From positions 5,165 through 69,164 of the forward strand of contig NZ_JALKAN010000005.1 in the NCBI RefSeq assembly GCF_023015965.1: a stretch of 64,000 bases of DNA. The letters are read 5' to 3'. The translations under genes and the position numbers were made by a program. Shown here one piece after another: positions 1-9,594 of the stretch (the first letter of the stretch is position 1; each line of letters starts with the position of its first letter). The stretch is from Allomuricauda sp. F6463D (GTDB lineage Bacteria > Bacteroidota > Bacteroidia > Flavobacteriales > Flavobacteriaceae). The notes under the pieces are model-generated. The model made no database searches and was not told the DNA's origin. It worked only from the letters and a program-made list of their open reading frames with translations.

Positions 1-79
1 TTTTTTTTAACTCCGAAAAACCAAGATATCAATCCCGATCCTCCCTCGTTTACGCCCTGCCTTATCAGCTAAGCGGGTG

Positions 80-112
80 CAAATATACGCACCTTATTTT
101 CTTCCCACAAAA
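80..112 (-). promoter_or_regulatory. Leftward promoter for a gene beyond the window edge
   Basis: Read on the minus strand, a TATATTTG -7 element (80-87) lies 20 nt downstream of a TTTTG -33 element (108-112). The 20 nt from the -7 element onward (TATATTTGCACCCGCTTAGC) are identical to the start of the tRNA-Lys promoter at 18095. This suggests that a strongly expressed stable-RNA gene or operon starts just left of the window. Only the leader is visible here, so the target is inferred. Confidence 0.55.
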
Positions 113-270
113 TGTTTTTCAATATTTTTTTTAAAAAAATGCAAATAATTGATTTTCAACCTCTTAATATACATAAAAAACTAAACACTAGCAAAAAATA
201 CATTCAATTAAATGCTAACATAAGGATAAGTCTCTGATTGATTACAACTTACATTTGAATCACCTTCCTA

Positions 271-301
271 TTGTCAGCATCAAATCAAGGTAGTATCTTT
301 G
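271..301 (+). promoter_or_regulatory. thrS promoter
   Basis: TTG at 271-273, a 20 nt spacer and TATCTTTG at 294-301 match the Bacteroidetes housekeeping promoter. The implied transcript starts some 20-25 nt before the thrS ATG, leaving a short leader with no visible T-box or regulatory hairpin. Confidence 0.6.
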
Positions 302-330
302 CGCACCATCCAAATATTAAAGGAGCGTAG

Positions 331-2271
331 ATGATTGATATTACATTGCCAGATGGCGCAGTAAAGAAAGTTCCAGAAGGAACTACACCCATGGAAGTTG
401 CCAAAAGTATCAGTGAAGGTTTGGCCCGAAACGTTATTTCGGCTAAATTCAATGGTACCACGGTTGAAACCGTAACTCCTCTAAAGGAGAGTGGCACCCT
501 TACTTTATATACATGGAAAGATGATGAGGGCAAGAAAACTTTTTGGCACTCCACATCCCACGTTGTAGCCCAGGCATTGGAAGAACTCTATCCCGGTATT
601 AAACTCACCATTGGTCCTGCCATAGAAAATGGATTCTATTATGATGTTGATTTTGGTGACCAAACAATTTCTGAAAAGGATTTTCCAAAGATTGAAAAAA
701 AGGCTTTGGAAATTGCCCGGGGTAAACATGATTATAAAATGAGGAGTGTATCCAAGGCTGAAGCACTATCATATTATAAGGAACAAGGTAATGAGTATAA
801 AGTAGAGCTAATCGAAAACCTTGATGATGGTATCATCACTTTTTGCGACCACAGCACCTTTACAGATTTATGTCGCGGTGGGCATATTCCAAATACAGGA
901 ATTATAAAAGCAATCAAATTGTTAAGTGTTGCTGGTGCATATTGGAGAGGTGATGAAAACAACACACAGTTGACTAGGGTATATGGTATATCCTTTCCAA
1001 AACAAAAGGAACTTACAGAGTACCTACATCTTTTGGAAGAGGCTAAGAAAAGAGACCACCGAAAATTAGGCAAGGAACTGGAACTCTTCACTTTTTCACA
1101 AAAGGTGGGTCAGGGACTTCCATTATGGTTACCCAATGGCGCCGCTCTTCGTGAGCGCTTGGAACAGTTTTTAAAGAAAGCTCAAAAGAAAGCTGGCTAC
1201 GAAATGGTAGTTACACCACATATTGGTCAAAAGGAACTATACGTTACCTCTGGTCATTACGCTAAATACGGCGAGGACAGCTTCCAACCTATACACACCC
1301 CCAAGGAGGACGAGGAGTTTTTGTTAAAACCTATGAACTGTCCCCACCATTGTGAAATTTATAATAGCAAGCCATTCAGCTATAAAGATTTACCAAAGCG
1401 ATATGCTGAGTTTGGCACTGTATATAGGTACGAACAAAGTGGGGAACTGCATGGATTGACAAGAGTAAGGGGCTTTACTCAAGATGATGCCCATATTTTC
1501 TGCACCACAGAACAATTAAATGATGAGTTTAAAAATGTTATCGACCTTACCTTATTTGTATTAAATTCTTTAGGGTTTGAAGATTTCACCGCACAGGTAT
1601 CCGTAAGAGACCTAGAAAACCCAGAAAAATATATTGGTGATACTAAAGACTGGGAAAAAGCGGAACAAGCCATTATAAATGCTGCAGAAGAAAAAGGTTT
1701 AAACTATGTGGTAGAAAGTGGTGAAGCAGCTTTCTATGGACCAAAGTTGGATTTTATGATTAAAGATGCCCTTGGAAGAAACTGGCAATTGGGCACAATT
1801 CAAGTTGATTATAATCTTCCAAAACGTTTTGATCTAACTTACAAAGGAAGTGACAACGAACTCCACAGACCTGTAATGATTCACCGAGCTCCTTTTGGAA
1901 GTATGGAGCGCTTTGTTGCGCTGCTGCTCGAACATACAGGCGGAAATTTCCCCTTATGGTTGATTCCAACCCAAGCTATCGTACTGCCGGTCAGCGAGAA
2001 ACACGAAAAATATGCAGAAAAAGTTTTGAATTCATTAGAAAATCACGAAATTCGCGCGCTCATTGATAACCGGAACGAGACGGTAGGGAAAAAAATCCGT
2101 GAAGCAGAACTCAAAAAAATCCCTTTCATGATTATTGTTGGGGAACAAGAAGAAGAGTCTGAGAGCATTTCCGTAAGGAGACATGGAGGTGAAGATTTGG
2201 GTAGTTTGAGCGTAGATACATTTTCGGACTTGGTAACTACTGAAATAAATAGTACCTTAAAGTCGTTCTAA
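331..2271 (+). CDS. thrS: Threonyl-tRNA synthetase
   Basis: Cytoplasmic class II synthetase that charges tRNA-Thr. The 646-residue length is normal. An N-terminal TGS domain (about 1-62) is followed by the editing domain with HSTSH (H73, H77) and CRGGH (about 180-185). The catalytic core carries MNCPHH (about 335-340, zinc cysteine), the motif 2 region [24 protein letters not shown] and the motif 3 region [11 protein letters not shown]. The C-terminal anticodon-binding domain begins near [12 protein letters not shown]. It heads the usual thrS-infC-rpmI-rplT cluster. The ATG follows an AGGAG-like sequence. Confidence 0.98.
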   Translation: MIDITLPDGAVKKVPEGTTPMEVAKSISEGLARNVISAKFNGTTVETVTPLKESGTLTLYTWKDDEGKKTFWHSTSHVVAQALEELYPGIKLTIGPAIENGFYYDVDFGDQTISEKDFPKIEKKALEIARGKHDYKMRSVSKAEALSYYKEQGNEYKVELIENLDDGIITFCDHSTFTDLCRGGHIPNTGIIKAIKLLSVAGAYWRGDENNTQLTRVYGISFPKQKELTEYLHLLEEAKKRDHRKLGKELELFTFSQKVGQGLPLWLPNGAALRERLEQFLKKAQKKAGYEMVVTPHIGQKELYVTSGHYAKYGEDSFQPIHTPKEDEEFLLKPMNCPHHCEIYNSKPFSYKDLPKRYAEFGTVYRYEQSGELHGLTRVRGFTQDDAHIFCTTEQLNDEFKNVIDLTLFVLNSLGFEDFTAQVSVRDLENPEKYIGDTKDWEKAEQAIINAAEEKGLNYVVESGEAAFYGPKLDFMIKDALGRNWQLGTIQVDYNLPKRFDLTYKGSDNELHRPVMIHRAPFGSMERFVALLLEHTGGNFPLWLIPTQAIVLPVSEKHEKYAEKVLNSLENHEIRALIDNRNETVGKKIREAELKKIPFMIIVGEQEEESESISVRRHGGEDLGSLSVDTFSDLVTTEINSTLKSF

Positions 2272-2302
2272 AAAATTTAAGTTTAATTAAAAAGTTTACG
2301 TC

Positions 2303-2860
2303 ATAGCAATAAGAAGAAGATTTAGACCCCAACCAAGGAGGGAAAACAAAAACCCTCACAACATCAATGAAAAAATTAAAGCCCAAGAAGTTAGGCTTGT
2401 TGGCGACAATGTCGAAGTAGGTGTTTATCCTATTTCCAAGGCTATGGAATTAGCCAACGAACAAGAGTTGGATTTGGTGGAAATTTCACCAAAGGCAGAT
2501 CCGCCGGTCTGTAAGATTATAGATTATAAAAAGTTTCTATACGAACAAAAGAAACGCGACAAGGCCATGAAGGCCAAAGCGAGCAAAGTTGTCGTAAAAG
2601 AAATCAGGTTTGGTCCACAGACGGATGACCATGATTACGAATTCAAGAAAAGACATGCAGAGAAGTTCTTGAAAGATGGTGCAAAACTAAAAGCTTATGT
2701 GTTCTTTAAAGGACGATCCATCGTTTATAAAGACCAAGGCGAAATATTACTGCTCCGACTTGCCCAAGAACTCGAAGAGCTTGGAAAAGTTGAGCAAATG
2801 CCCAAATTAGAGGGTAAGCGTATGACCATGTTCATTGCGCCAAAGACAAACAAAAAATAA
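2303..2860 (+). CDS. infC: Translation initiation factor IF-3, non-AUG start
   Basis: IF-3 binds the 30S subunit and checks start-codon and initiator tRNA pairing. The first in-frame ATG (2444) would remove about 47 residues of the conserved N-terminal domain. Upstream of it the frame is open and encodes typical IF-3 sequence ([12 protein letters not shown], then [17 protein letters not shown]) back to an in-frame stop at 2288. No ATG, GTG or TTG occurs between that stop and the conserved N-terminus, so ATA at 2303 is the likely start, giving 185 residues. Rare start codons in infC are known in E. coli (AUU), where IF-3 represses its own translation. The ATA (rather than ATA at 2309) is inferred from the expected M-A-I-R-R-R start. 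Confidence 0.93.
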   Translation: MAIRRRFRPQPRRENKNPHNINEKIKAQEVRLVGDNVEVGVYPISKAMELANEQELDLVEISPKADPPVCKIIDYKKFLYEQKKRDKAMKAKASKVVVKEIRFGPQTDDHDYEFKKRHAEKFLKDGAKLKAYVFFKGRSIVYKDQGEILLLRLAQELEELGKVEQMPKLEGKRMTMFIAPKTNKK

Positions 2861-2907
2861 AAATCGGACGTAGTTCGGTGTAATAAGCGGAGTTAAATAC
2901 TAGGAAA

Positions 2908-3105
2908 ATGCCTAAGATGAAAACAAAATCCAGTGCCAAGAAGCGATTTAAGCTTACAGGAACTGGTAAAATTAAAAGAAAGCACGCCTTTAAGAGTCAC
3001 ATTTTGACAAAAAAATCTAAAAAGCGTAAGCTAAAGTTGACCCATTCCACTTTGGTTCACAAAGCGGATGAGGACAACATCAAAGAACAATTGCGTTTAA
3101 AATAA
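2908..3105 (+). CDS. rpmI: 50S ribosomal protein L35
   Basis: Small basic protein of the large ribosomal subunit, 65 residues, which is the usual length. The start [20 protein letters not shown] and the basic [20 protein letters not shown]-like core are diagnostic. It lies 47 nt after infC and 93 nt before rplT, the order found across bacteria. IF-3 and L20 commonly regulate such operons translationally; no specific L20-binding structure was identified here. Confidence 0.97.
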   Translation: MPKMKTKSSAKKRFKLTGTGKIKRKHAFKSHILTKKSKKRKLKLTHSTLVHKADEDNIKEQLRLK

Positions 3106-3198
3106 TTGTTCCAACAGGTACATTAATTATTAACCATGGAGTCGGGCCCAAAAAAGTTCTCAATATTTGAGACGCCTGCTACAAAAAAATGACACATT

Positions 3199-3543
3199 AT
3201 GCCAAGATCAGTAAATTCAGTTGCTTCAAGAGCTAGAAGAAAAAAAGTGATGAAGCAAGCCAAAGGTTACTTTGGAAGACGTAAAAACGTTTGGACAGTA
3301 GCCAAAAATGCGGTAGAAAAAGCAATGCTTTATGCTTACCGTGACAGAAGAAACAAAAAACGAACGTTCCGTTCCTTATGGATTACCCGTATCAACGCTG
3401 GTGCCAGAATGCACGGAATGTCTTACTCTCAATTTATGGGCAAAGTAAAAGCCAACGGAATTGAACTTAATAGAAAAGTTCTTGCCGATTTGGCCATGAA
3501 CCACCCAGATGCTTTTAAAGCAATTGTTGAGAAAGTAAAATAA
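3199..3543 (+). CDS. rplT: 50S ribosomal protein L20
   Basis: Ribosomal protein needed for early assembly of the 50S subunit, 114 residues, full length. The sequence shows the basic N-terminal helix ([20 protein letters not shown]), the [10 protein letters not shown] segment and the conserved [20 protein letters not shown] region. It is the last gene of the thrS-infC-rpmI-rplT cluster and is followed by a clear terminator. Confidence 0.98.
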   Translation: MPRSVNSVASRARRKKVMKQAKGYFGRRKNVWTVAKNAVEKAMLYAYRDRRNKKRTFRSLWITRINAGARMHGMSYSQFMGKVKANGIELNRKVLADLAMNHPDAFKAIVEKVK

Positions 3544-3575
3544 AAAAGTTAATATAAACTTACCCCGCTTATTCA

Positions 3576-3602
3576 AATCCCGCCTTGTGCGGGATTTTTT
3601 AT
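3576..3602 (+). terminator. Rho-independent terminator after rplT
   Basis: Eight-base-pair stem AATCCCGC/GCGGGATT around a CTTGT loop, followed by a run of T. It ends the translation-gene cluster before the oppositely oriented yjbQ gene. Confidence 0.85.
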
Positions 3603-3660
3603 TTTAGGTCCTTATTGAATTGACCAAATGGACTGGACTATAATCATTTTGACTGTTTCT

Positions 3661-4089
3661 CTATTGTCCGTAAGCAGTAATTACTATTTTTCTACCCGAA
3701 GCACGATTCCTGTGTTCACATAAATAAATACCCTGCCAAATACCCATATTCAATCTACCGTCTGTTATGGGAACTAGCACCGAAGCCCCCATCAACGAAG
3801 CTTTGATATGGGCAGGCATATCATCTGGCCCTTCATAATTGTGCACATAATACGGTGCATTCTCGGGAACCATTTTATTCATATGGCTTTCAAAATCCGT
3901 TCTCACCGTTGGGTCTGCATTCTCATTGATGGTCAAACTGGCTGAAGTATGCTTAATAAAAACTTGCAGGAATCCAGCACCGATCTTTTGTAATTCCGGA
4001 ACAGCATCCAACACGGTATCCGTAATCAAGTGAAAGCCTCTTGAATATGAAGGCAATTGTATTTCTTTCTGATAAAAATTCATGAACAA
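3661..4089 (-). CDS. YjbQ family protein (UPF0047)
   Basis: Small soluble protein of the YjbQ/UPF0047 family, 142 residues. The motifs HTSASLTINENADP, DFESHMN, EGPDDMPAHIKASLMG and the final GRLNMGIWQGIYLCEHR are the conserved blocks of the family, including its metal-binding histidines. Members have been reported to show weak thiamine-phosphate synthase activity in E. coli; the true role is unsettled. It is convergent with rplT and divergent from the HAD hydrolase. Confidence 0.9.
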   Translation of the reverse strand: MFMNFYQKEIQLPSYSRGFHLITDTVLDAVPELQKIGAGFLQVFIKHTSASLTINENADPTVRTDFESHMNKMVPENAPYYVHNYEGPDDMPAHIKASLMGASVLVPITDGRLNMGIWQGIYLCEHRNRASGRKIVITAYGQ

Positions 4090-4183
4090 TAAAAATATCT
4101 CAAAACGAAATTAATATAAAGTTTACCAAAACGAAGGGGTCGGTTCCTGAATAACAAATAACTTTGTCTTATAATTATTTTAT

Positions 4184-4975
4184 ATGGATCTATCACAGAT
4201 AAAAATGGTTGTTTCCGATATGGACGGAACATTACTGAATTCCAGCCATGAAGTTAGCACTCGGTTTTTTGAAATTTTCCAAGAACTCAAAAAGAAGAAT
4301 ATCATATTTGTTGCCGCCAGCGGAAGACAATACCACAGCATGGTTGATAAGTTGGAATCCATCAAAAATGAAATTATCGTGATTGCCGAGAATGGAGCTT
4401 TGATCAAGAAACAAGAGAAAACCTTACTTACTACACCAATCCACAACGCTGAGATCAACCGCATTCTAGACGCTCTATACCCTCTGAAAAATGTACACCC
4501 TGTCCTTTGTTGCCAGGACAACGCATTTGTAGGTGGCAATTCCGATGAGTTTATCGCTATGCTCCGAGAATACTATTCCGAATTTGAAATTGTAGACGAC
4601 CAAAGAAAAGTTGATGCTGAAGTTTTAAAGGTCGCCGTTTACCATTTTGAAAATTCAGAAAAACACATATACCCAAATGTAAAACATCTGGAAGAAGACT
4701 TAAAGGTAAAGGTATCCGGTGCCAATTGGGTCGATATCTCCAATTTGAATGCACATAAAGGCTATGCACTACAAAAGGTAATGGATCACTATAAAATTGC
4801 CCCTCATGAGATTATGGTCTTTGGTGATTACAACAATGACTTGGAAATGTTGGAACTCTCCGATTACAGTTTTGCCATGGCCAATGCCCACCCCAATATA
4901 TTGAAGACCGCCAAATACACCACCCACAGCAATAATGACTTTGGTGTGGAACGAATCCTGGAAAAGCTCATCTAG
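4184..4975 (+). CDS. Cof-type HAD-IIB family hydrolase
   Basis: Haloacid dehalogenase superfamily phosphatase, 263 residues, probably acting on sugar phosphates or similar small phosphoesters. Motif I is DMDGTLL (about 10-16, nucleophilic Asp), motif II lies in the VAASGR segment and motif IV is FGDYNNDLEML (about 211-221). The C2B-type cap fills the middle, as in Cof proteins. A TAACTTTG -7 element at 4159-4166 gives a very short leader. The substrate cannot be read from the sequence. Confidence 0.92.
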   Translation: MDLSQIKMVVSDMDGTLLNSSHEVSTRFFEIFQELKKKNIIFVAASGRQYHSMVDKLESIKNEIIVIAENGALIKKQEKTLLTTPIHNAEINRILDALYPLKNVHPVLCCQDNAFVGGNSDEFIAMLREYYSEFEIVDDQRKVDAEVLKVAVYHFENSEKHIYPNVKHLEEDLKVKVSGANWVDISNLNAHKGYALQKVMDHYKIAPHEIMVFGDYNNDLEMLELSDYSFAMANAHPNILKTAKYTTHSNNDFGVERILEKLI

Positions 4976-5079
4976 TCAACACTTTATCACTAACGATTTT
5001 TATTTGCTATCTTTATAACTAACAGGTACTTACAAAAGCACCACACTTCCCCCTATTCGTATATCTAAAAATCAACCTT

Positions 5080-5598
5080 CTGAAACGTTTAGGATATCCA
5101 TTCGCAATACTATGTCTCCTTATTGGGTGTGAAACAGAGAAAAAAGCATCAAAAATCAATTATGATAGATCAAAAACCATAATCAATAAAAGTATTGAAT
5201 CATGGGGCAACGCCTGGGAAACCGAAAATGTGGAACAAGCCATTAAATACTATTCCAACGAAACCGATTGGACCAATGCCTTTGAAGACCGAGCTAAAAA
5301 CAAAAAAGAATTGAAAGAACTTTGAGATTTTATATTCGACCTGGATTTTGTCATGGTCGGGGAAAATGATTTCAGTGACAATGAAATTACTTACTTGAAC
5401 GACTCCATTGCTATGGTGAAATCTCAGAATATAAGAAAAAACCAAGAATGGCCAGATGGAAGTAAAATGGATGATAGATATGTAAATCATTTACGAGTGT
5501 ATAAAAATAAAGATGGTGAATGGCTAATTATCAACCATATGATAAGTCAGGCTTGGCCAAAAAGAAGACCTATCATTACTTCGGTAACCGAAAACTGA
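5080..5598 (+). pseudogene. Broken NTF2/SnoaL-like (SgcJ/DUF4440-type) lipoprotein gene
   Basis: A continuous reading frame encodes KRLGYPFAILCLLIGCETE, a lipoprotein signal with lipobox LIGC. An NTF2-like body follows (SWGNAWETENVEQAIKYYSN ... NHLRVYKNKDGEWLIINHMI). Two lesions are visible. An in-frame TGA at 5323-5325 interrupts the body, and the expected start codon is CTG at 5080 with no ATG, GTG or TTG in suitable position. Only the last 81 codons (from ATG 5353) remain open. Family assignment rests on the W-x-x-A-W and final beta-strand pattern. A sequencing error could explain the TGA but not easily both defects. Confidence 0.65.
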
Positions 5599-5702
5599 AC
5601 CATGTATAAGCTTTTCAAATCATTTCTATACTTTTCCAATTTTCAAGAAAGTTCACATTGAGATAATTTGTATCTTAATAGGCAAACAACAATAGCAACA
5701 CT

Positions 5703-6590
5703 ATGGCACCTTTAAAAAAAGATAACATTAAACAAGAGGTTTATGACCTTTACGACAAGTACGCACATAACCAGTTAGACAGGAGAGAGTTTATGGAAAA
5801 ACTTTCCGTTTATGCCGTTGGTGGTATAACAATTGCCTCATTGTTGAGTTTTATTATGCCGAATTACAAGGATACGCTCACCGTATCTCCGAACGACCCA
5901 ACACTGGATTCCAAATTCATCACCTACAATTCCCCAGAGGGAGGTGGGGAGATCAAAGGTTTACTGTCCAAACCTAAGGAAAGCCAAGGCAAAATGGGCG
6001 GCGTAGTTGTGGTTCATGAAAATCGAGGCTTAAATCCATATATTGAAGATGTTGGGAGAAGAGCAGCTAAGGCAGGTTTTATCTCCTTGGCGCCGGATGC
6101 CCTTACACCACTTGGCGGTTACCCAGGCAATGACGATGAGGGCAGAACACTTCAACGTAAAAGAGACCGCAATGAAATGCTTGAAGATTTTATCGCTGCA
6201 TACGAGTACCTCAAAAATAATGAAGATTGTAATGGAAAAGTAGGTGTTGTCGGGTTTTGTTTTGGTGGATGGATTTCCAATATGATGGCGGTAAAAGTTC
6301 CAGATTTGGCAGCTGCCGTACCTTTTTATGGAAGCCAACCTGCCGATGAAGAAGTCGCTCAAATCAAGGCACCTCTAATGATTCACTATGCGGGATTGGA
6401 TGAAAGAGTGAATGCTGGCTGGCCTGATTACGAAGCCAAGCTAAAAGAGTTGGACAAAGCGTATGAGACCCATTTTTATCCAGATGTAAACCATGGGTTC
6501 CATAACAATACCACCCCTCGTTTTGATGAAGCTTCGGCCGATTTGGCTTGGGATAGGACCATCGAGTTCTTTAAAAAACACTTAGGCTAG
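5703..6590 (+). CDS. Dienelactone hydrolase family protein, Tat-type signal
   Basis: Alpha/beta hydrolase of the dienelactone hydrolase family, 295 residues. The nucleophile elbow VGFCFGGW carries the family cysteine near residue 184. The other triad members are probably the Asp in GLDERVNAGW (about 234) and the His in VNHGFHNN (about 265). Residues 25-52 hold a twin-arginine-like segment, DRREFMEKLS followed by a hydrophobic stretch, so export in folded form to the periplasm is likely. The substrate is unknown. Its stop codon TAG overlaps the stop codon of the convergent neighbour in the palindrome CTAG. Confidence 0.88.
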   Translation: MAPLKKDNIKQEVYDLYDKYAHNQLDRREFMEKLSVYAVGGITIASLLSFIMPNYKDTLTVSPNDPTLDSKFITYNSPEGGGEIKGLLSKPKESQGKMGGVVVVHENRGLNPYIEDVGRRAAKAGFISLAPDALTPLGGYPGNDDEGRTLQRKRDRNEMLEDFIAAYEYLKNNEDCNGKVGVVGFCFGGWISNMMAVKVPDLAAAVPFYGSQPADEEVAQIKAPLMIHYAGLDERVNAGWPDYEAKLKELDKAYETHFYPDVNHGFHNNTTPRFDEASADLAWDRTIEFFKKHLG

Positions 6591-7894
6591 GTTTTCTGTT
6601 TCTTTTTTTTGGCAGCAGGAAATAATACATTGTTCAAGATCAATCGATATCCTGGCGAGGTTGGATGCAACTCCAATTCTGTTTTTGGATCACCTACCCG
6701 GTGCTGGTAATCTTCCGGATCGTGGCCACCATAAAAGGTAAAAAAGCCTTTTCCTTTTATGCCATGGATGTATCTAGCTTCTCCATTGATTTTGTTTTCA
6801 CCCAGGACCATCACTGTTGGTTTTACTTGACTTCGGGTAAAAGCCGTGGTCTGTCCCATAAAACCTTTCACCAAACTGGTATGGTTCTGGGTAAGCATGG
6901 TGGGTACAGGATCCCATTTGGCTGAAAATTCCATTAAAGAGAAATAATCCGATTCCTTAGGAACATTGGCTCGCTTGTTCGTCATATCTATTGAAGAGAA
7001 CTCGTATCGGATGGGGTTACGCTCCAAAGTGAAATTGGTAAAAGCAAAAGTTTTACTGTAATCCAATTTGGCCTGGTAATTTGCATCGGAGGGGTCACCA
7101 TCGAACATGGGCTCACAAATATCCACTTCTTCAGCAGCCAATGCAATATCAAAACTATCCGTGGCGGAACACATGGCAAACATAAAACCTCCACCGATTA
7201 CATAGTTCCGAATTTTTAATGCCACTCCTAATTTTTCATCGGACACTTTAGAATACCCCAAGCTCTGCGCAAGGGATTCTGCTTCTGCTTTGGATTTAAT
7301 ATACCAGGGAGCAGCTCTGTAATGTCCATAAAAGCGTCCATATTGACCTGTAAAGTCCTCGTGGTGCAAATGCAACCAATCGTAGAGTGCTAATTTATCG
7401 CCAAGTACTTCTTCATCATAAATGGTGGTATATGGTATTTCTGCATAGGTTAATACCATAGTAACAGCATCGTCCCATGGTTGGTTTTCCTTTGGTGAAT
7501 ACACCGCTATTTTTGGTGCCTTTTCAAGAATTACAGCATCTTGGTTTTGCGACGGACTACTGATATCATCCAAAATCTCTGCCGCTTGTCCATCGGAAAG
7601 CACCTCAAAAGAAACCCCTCTGATTTGGCACTCCTTTCGAATGGCATCGCCATCGGGCAATATAAAGGAGCCTCCGCGATAATTGAGCAACCATTGCACT
7701 TTTTGCTGCTTGGCAAGCACCCAATAGGTGATTCCGTATGCTTTTAAATGATTTTTTTGCCCTTCGGAATCCATTGGAATAAGGATTACAGAGGCAAAAG
7801 ATTGAAAAGTAACTAATAAGAAGAAGGCAAAAATAAGATTTCTAGCATTCGCTCGAGCTGAAATCAATTGCGATATTTTAGAAAGGTACGTCAT
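6587..7894 (-). CDS. Secreted protein of the family labelled 'asparagine synthetase B' in flavobacteria
   Basis: Protein of about 435 residues with an N-terminal hydrophobic signal (NLIFAFFLLVTFQSFAS). From memory, close homologues in Flavobacterium carry the label asparagine synthetase B. No N-terminal Cys-glutaminase domain and no ATP-pyrophosphatase motif of AsnB are visible, so that label looks wrong. Conserved-looking blocks are ILIPMDSEGQKNHLKAYGIT, WLHLHHEDFTGQYGRFYG and GGGFMFAMCSATDSFD; the last could be a nucleophile elbow of a GATase1-like fold (inference). The start was taken at the last of several close ATGs (alternative 7915). It overlaps the dnaB 3' end by 17 nt. Confidence 0.72.
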   Translation of the reverse strand: MTYLSKISQLISARANARNLIFAFFLLVTFQSFASVILIPMDSEGQKNHLKAYGITYWVLAKQQKVQWLLNYRGGSFILPDGDAIRKECQIRGVSFEVLSDGQAAEILDDISSPSQNQDAVILEKAPKIAVYSPKENQPWDDAVTMVLTYAEIPYTTIYDEEVLGDKLALYDWLHLHHEDFTGQYGRFYGHYRAAPWYIKSKAEAESLAQSLGYSKVSDEKLGVALKIRNYVIGGGFMFAMCSATDSFDIALAAEEVDICEPMFDGDPSDANYQAKLDYSKTFAFTNFTLERNPIRYEFSSIDMTNKRANVPKESDYFSLMEFSAKWDPVPTMLTQNHTSLVKGFMGQTTAFTRSQVKPTVMVLGENKINGEARYIHGIKGKGFFTFYGGHDPEDYQHRVGDPKTELELHPTSPGYRLILNNVLFPAAKKKKQKT

Positions 7895-9425
7895 TATCAT
7901 CTGGGCCATCGTCACTGTTCATTGCACTACCAAATGCATCATTCGCACTAGGAAGGTTTGGTGTTGCAAAGGGATTTTCTTCGTCCGCATTCATCTTCGA
8001 TTGGAATTCGAATGGGGAATCAAAGTCATCCAAGTTATCAAATTTACCTAGAGCACCAACAAATTTTAACCTAATATTTTCTAAACCTCCATTACGGTGT
8101 TTCGCTACAATAAACTCTGCCTGTCCTTGTGTGGGGGTACGTTCTTCATCGTCCCACTCATCAATTTTATAATATTCCGGTCTATAGATAAACGAAACAA
8201 TATCCGCATCCTGTTCAATAGCACCTGATTCCCTCAAATCAGAAAGAATAGGTCGTTTGCTGCCTCCACGGGTTTCAACGGCCCTAGATAATTGGGATAG
8301 CGCAATTACCGGAACACTCAATTCCTTGGCCAACGCTTTTAGGTTACGCGAAATAGTCGAAATTTCTTGCTCACGGTTACCGCCTTTTTGGCTACCACCA
8401 GCGGTCATCAATTGTAAATAATCTATTACAATAAGCCTAATATCATGTTGCGAGGCCAATCGTCTTGCTTTGGCCCTTAAATCAAAAATAGATAGCGATG
8501 GGGTATCATCTATAAATAAAGGTGCTTTTTCCAGTGTCTTCACCTTTACATTTAGTTGCTCCCACTCATGCTTTTCAAGTTTTCCTGTTCTCAACTTTTC
8601 AGAAGACAATCCTGTTTCTGAAGAAATCAAACGAGTAATCAACTGTACAGAAGACATTTCCAAAGAGAAGAACGCTACGGGAATATTCGAGTTTACTGCA
8701 ATATTTCGGGCCATGGAAAGCGTCAATGCAGTTTTACCCATACCTGGTCTTGCTGCCACGATTATCAAATCACTGGGCTGCCAACCTGAGGTAAGTTTGT
8801 CCAACTTATCAAATCCGGAGGGGATACCACTGAGTCCTTCCTTATTGGATATTTCCTCTATTCTTTTTTTGGCCTGAATCACCAAATTCTGTGCTGTTTC
8901 AGCAGAACGCTTTAAATTACCTTGAGTAACCTCATACAATTTTGCTTCGGCATTGTCCAATAGATCAAAAACGTCGGTTGCATCGCTGTAAGCATCCTCA
9001 ATTATATCGTTGGATATTTTGATTAGACTTCTTTGGATATATTTTTGAAGTATTATTCTTGCGTGAAACTCAATATGTGCTGAAGAAGCTACTTTTTGAG
9101 TAAGTTTTATCAAATAAAAATCACCGCCCACCGCTTCCAGCTTACCATCCTTTTTTAATTGGGAAGAAACCGTTAATAAATCTACTGGTTCGGAAGATTC
9201 AAACAATTTAAAAATGGCCTCGTAAATGTATTTATGAGCGTCTTTATAGAAAACATCAGGGTGCAGAATATCGATTACTTCGTCGACTCCCTTTTTATCA
9301 ATCATCATAGCCCCCAGCACAACCTCCTCTAAATCAACTGCTTGAGGTGGTATTTTTCCTTTCTCAAGATTGATCAGTGTAGATTTTTCCACACGACGTC
9401 CTACAATGGGGCTGGGTTTTTCCAT
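7878..9425 (-). CDS. dnaB: Replicative DNA helicase DnaB
   Basis: Hexameric 5'-3' helicase of the replication fork, 515 residues, slightly long because of an acidic, Asn/Pro-rich C-terminal tail. The N-terminal DnaB domain spans about 25-130 (PPQAVDLEEVVLGAMMID). The RecA-like core has Walker A AARPGMGKTAL (about 229-239), Walker B LIVIDYLQLM and the LSQLSRAVETR segment. No intein is present. It sits on the minus strand after accA with a 167 nt gap and is probably read into the following gene, which it overlaps. Confidence 0.98.
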   Translation of the reverse strand: MEKPSPIVGRRVEKSTLINLEKGKIPPQAVDLEEVVLGAMMIDKKGVDEVIDILHPDVFYKDAHKYIYEAIFKLFESSEPVDLLTVSSQLKKDGKLEAVGGDFYLIKLTQKVASSAHIEFHARIILQKYIQRSLIKISNDIIEDAYSDATDVFDLLDNAEAKLYEVTQGNLKRSAETAQNLVIQAKKRIEEISNKEGLSGIPSGFDKLDKLTSGWQPSDLIIVAARPGMGKTALTLSMARNIAVNSNIPVAFFSLEMSSVQLITRLISSETGLSSEKLRTGKLEKHEWEQLNVKVKTLEKAPLFIDDTPSLSIFDLRAKARRLASQHDIRLIVIDYLQLMTAGGSQKGGNREQEISTISRNLKALAKELSVPVIALSQLSRAVETRGGSKRPILSDLRESGAIEQDADIVSFIYRPEYYKIDEWDDEERTPTQGQAEFIVAKHRNGGLENIRLKFVGALGKFDNLDDFDSPFEFQSKMNADEENPFATPNLPSANDAFGSAMNSDDGPDDNDVPF

Positions 9426-9542
9426 GAATACGAAAGTAGCTAATTAACTTATGGTTGACTTTAGTTTAGACTGATACGATTTCCACAGGTACTCAACAAT
9501 TGGATTGTTGATAACTTAAAATACCTGTTAACAACATAAAAA

Positions 9543-9594
9543 AAAACTTGGATATAACCTAATGAAAAGGGTGAACCCCTGAAAAACAAGTTTT
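9543..9594 (-). terminator. Possible terminator after accA
   Basis: On the minus strand AAAACTTG pairs with CAAGTTTT around a loop that itself contains AGGGGTT-ACCCTT-type complementarity, and a T run follows. The outer stem reaches into the accA stop codon. The loop is large, so the call is tentative. Confidence 0.4.

Noticed and set aside
2444-2860. IF-3 starting at the internal ATG
   Set aside because: This would remove most of the conserved N-terminal domain that is encoded in frame upstream.
7541-7747. Plus-strand frame inside the gene after dnaB, and similar frames opposite other genes
   Set aside because: They lie wholly within well-supported genes, have no conserved features and reflect codon bias of the real gene.
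6587-7894. Asparagine synthetase function for the gene after dnaB
   Set aside because: No N-terminal glutaminase cysteine, no synthetase P-loop and an export signal; the name appears to be inherited by annotation.
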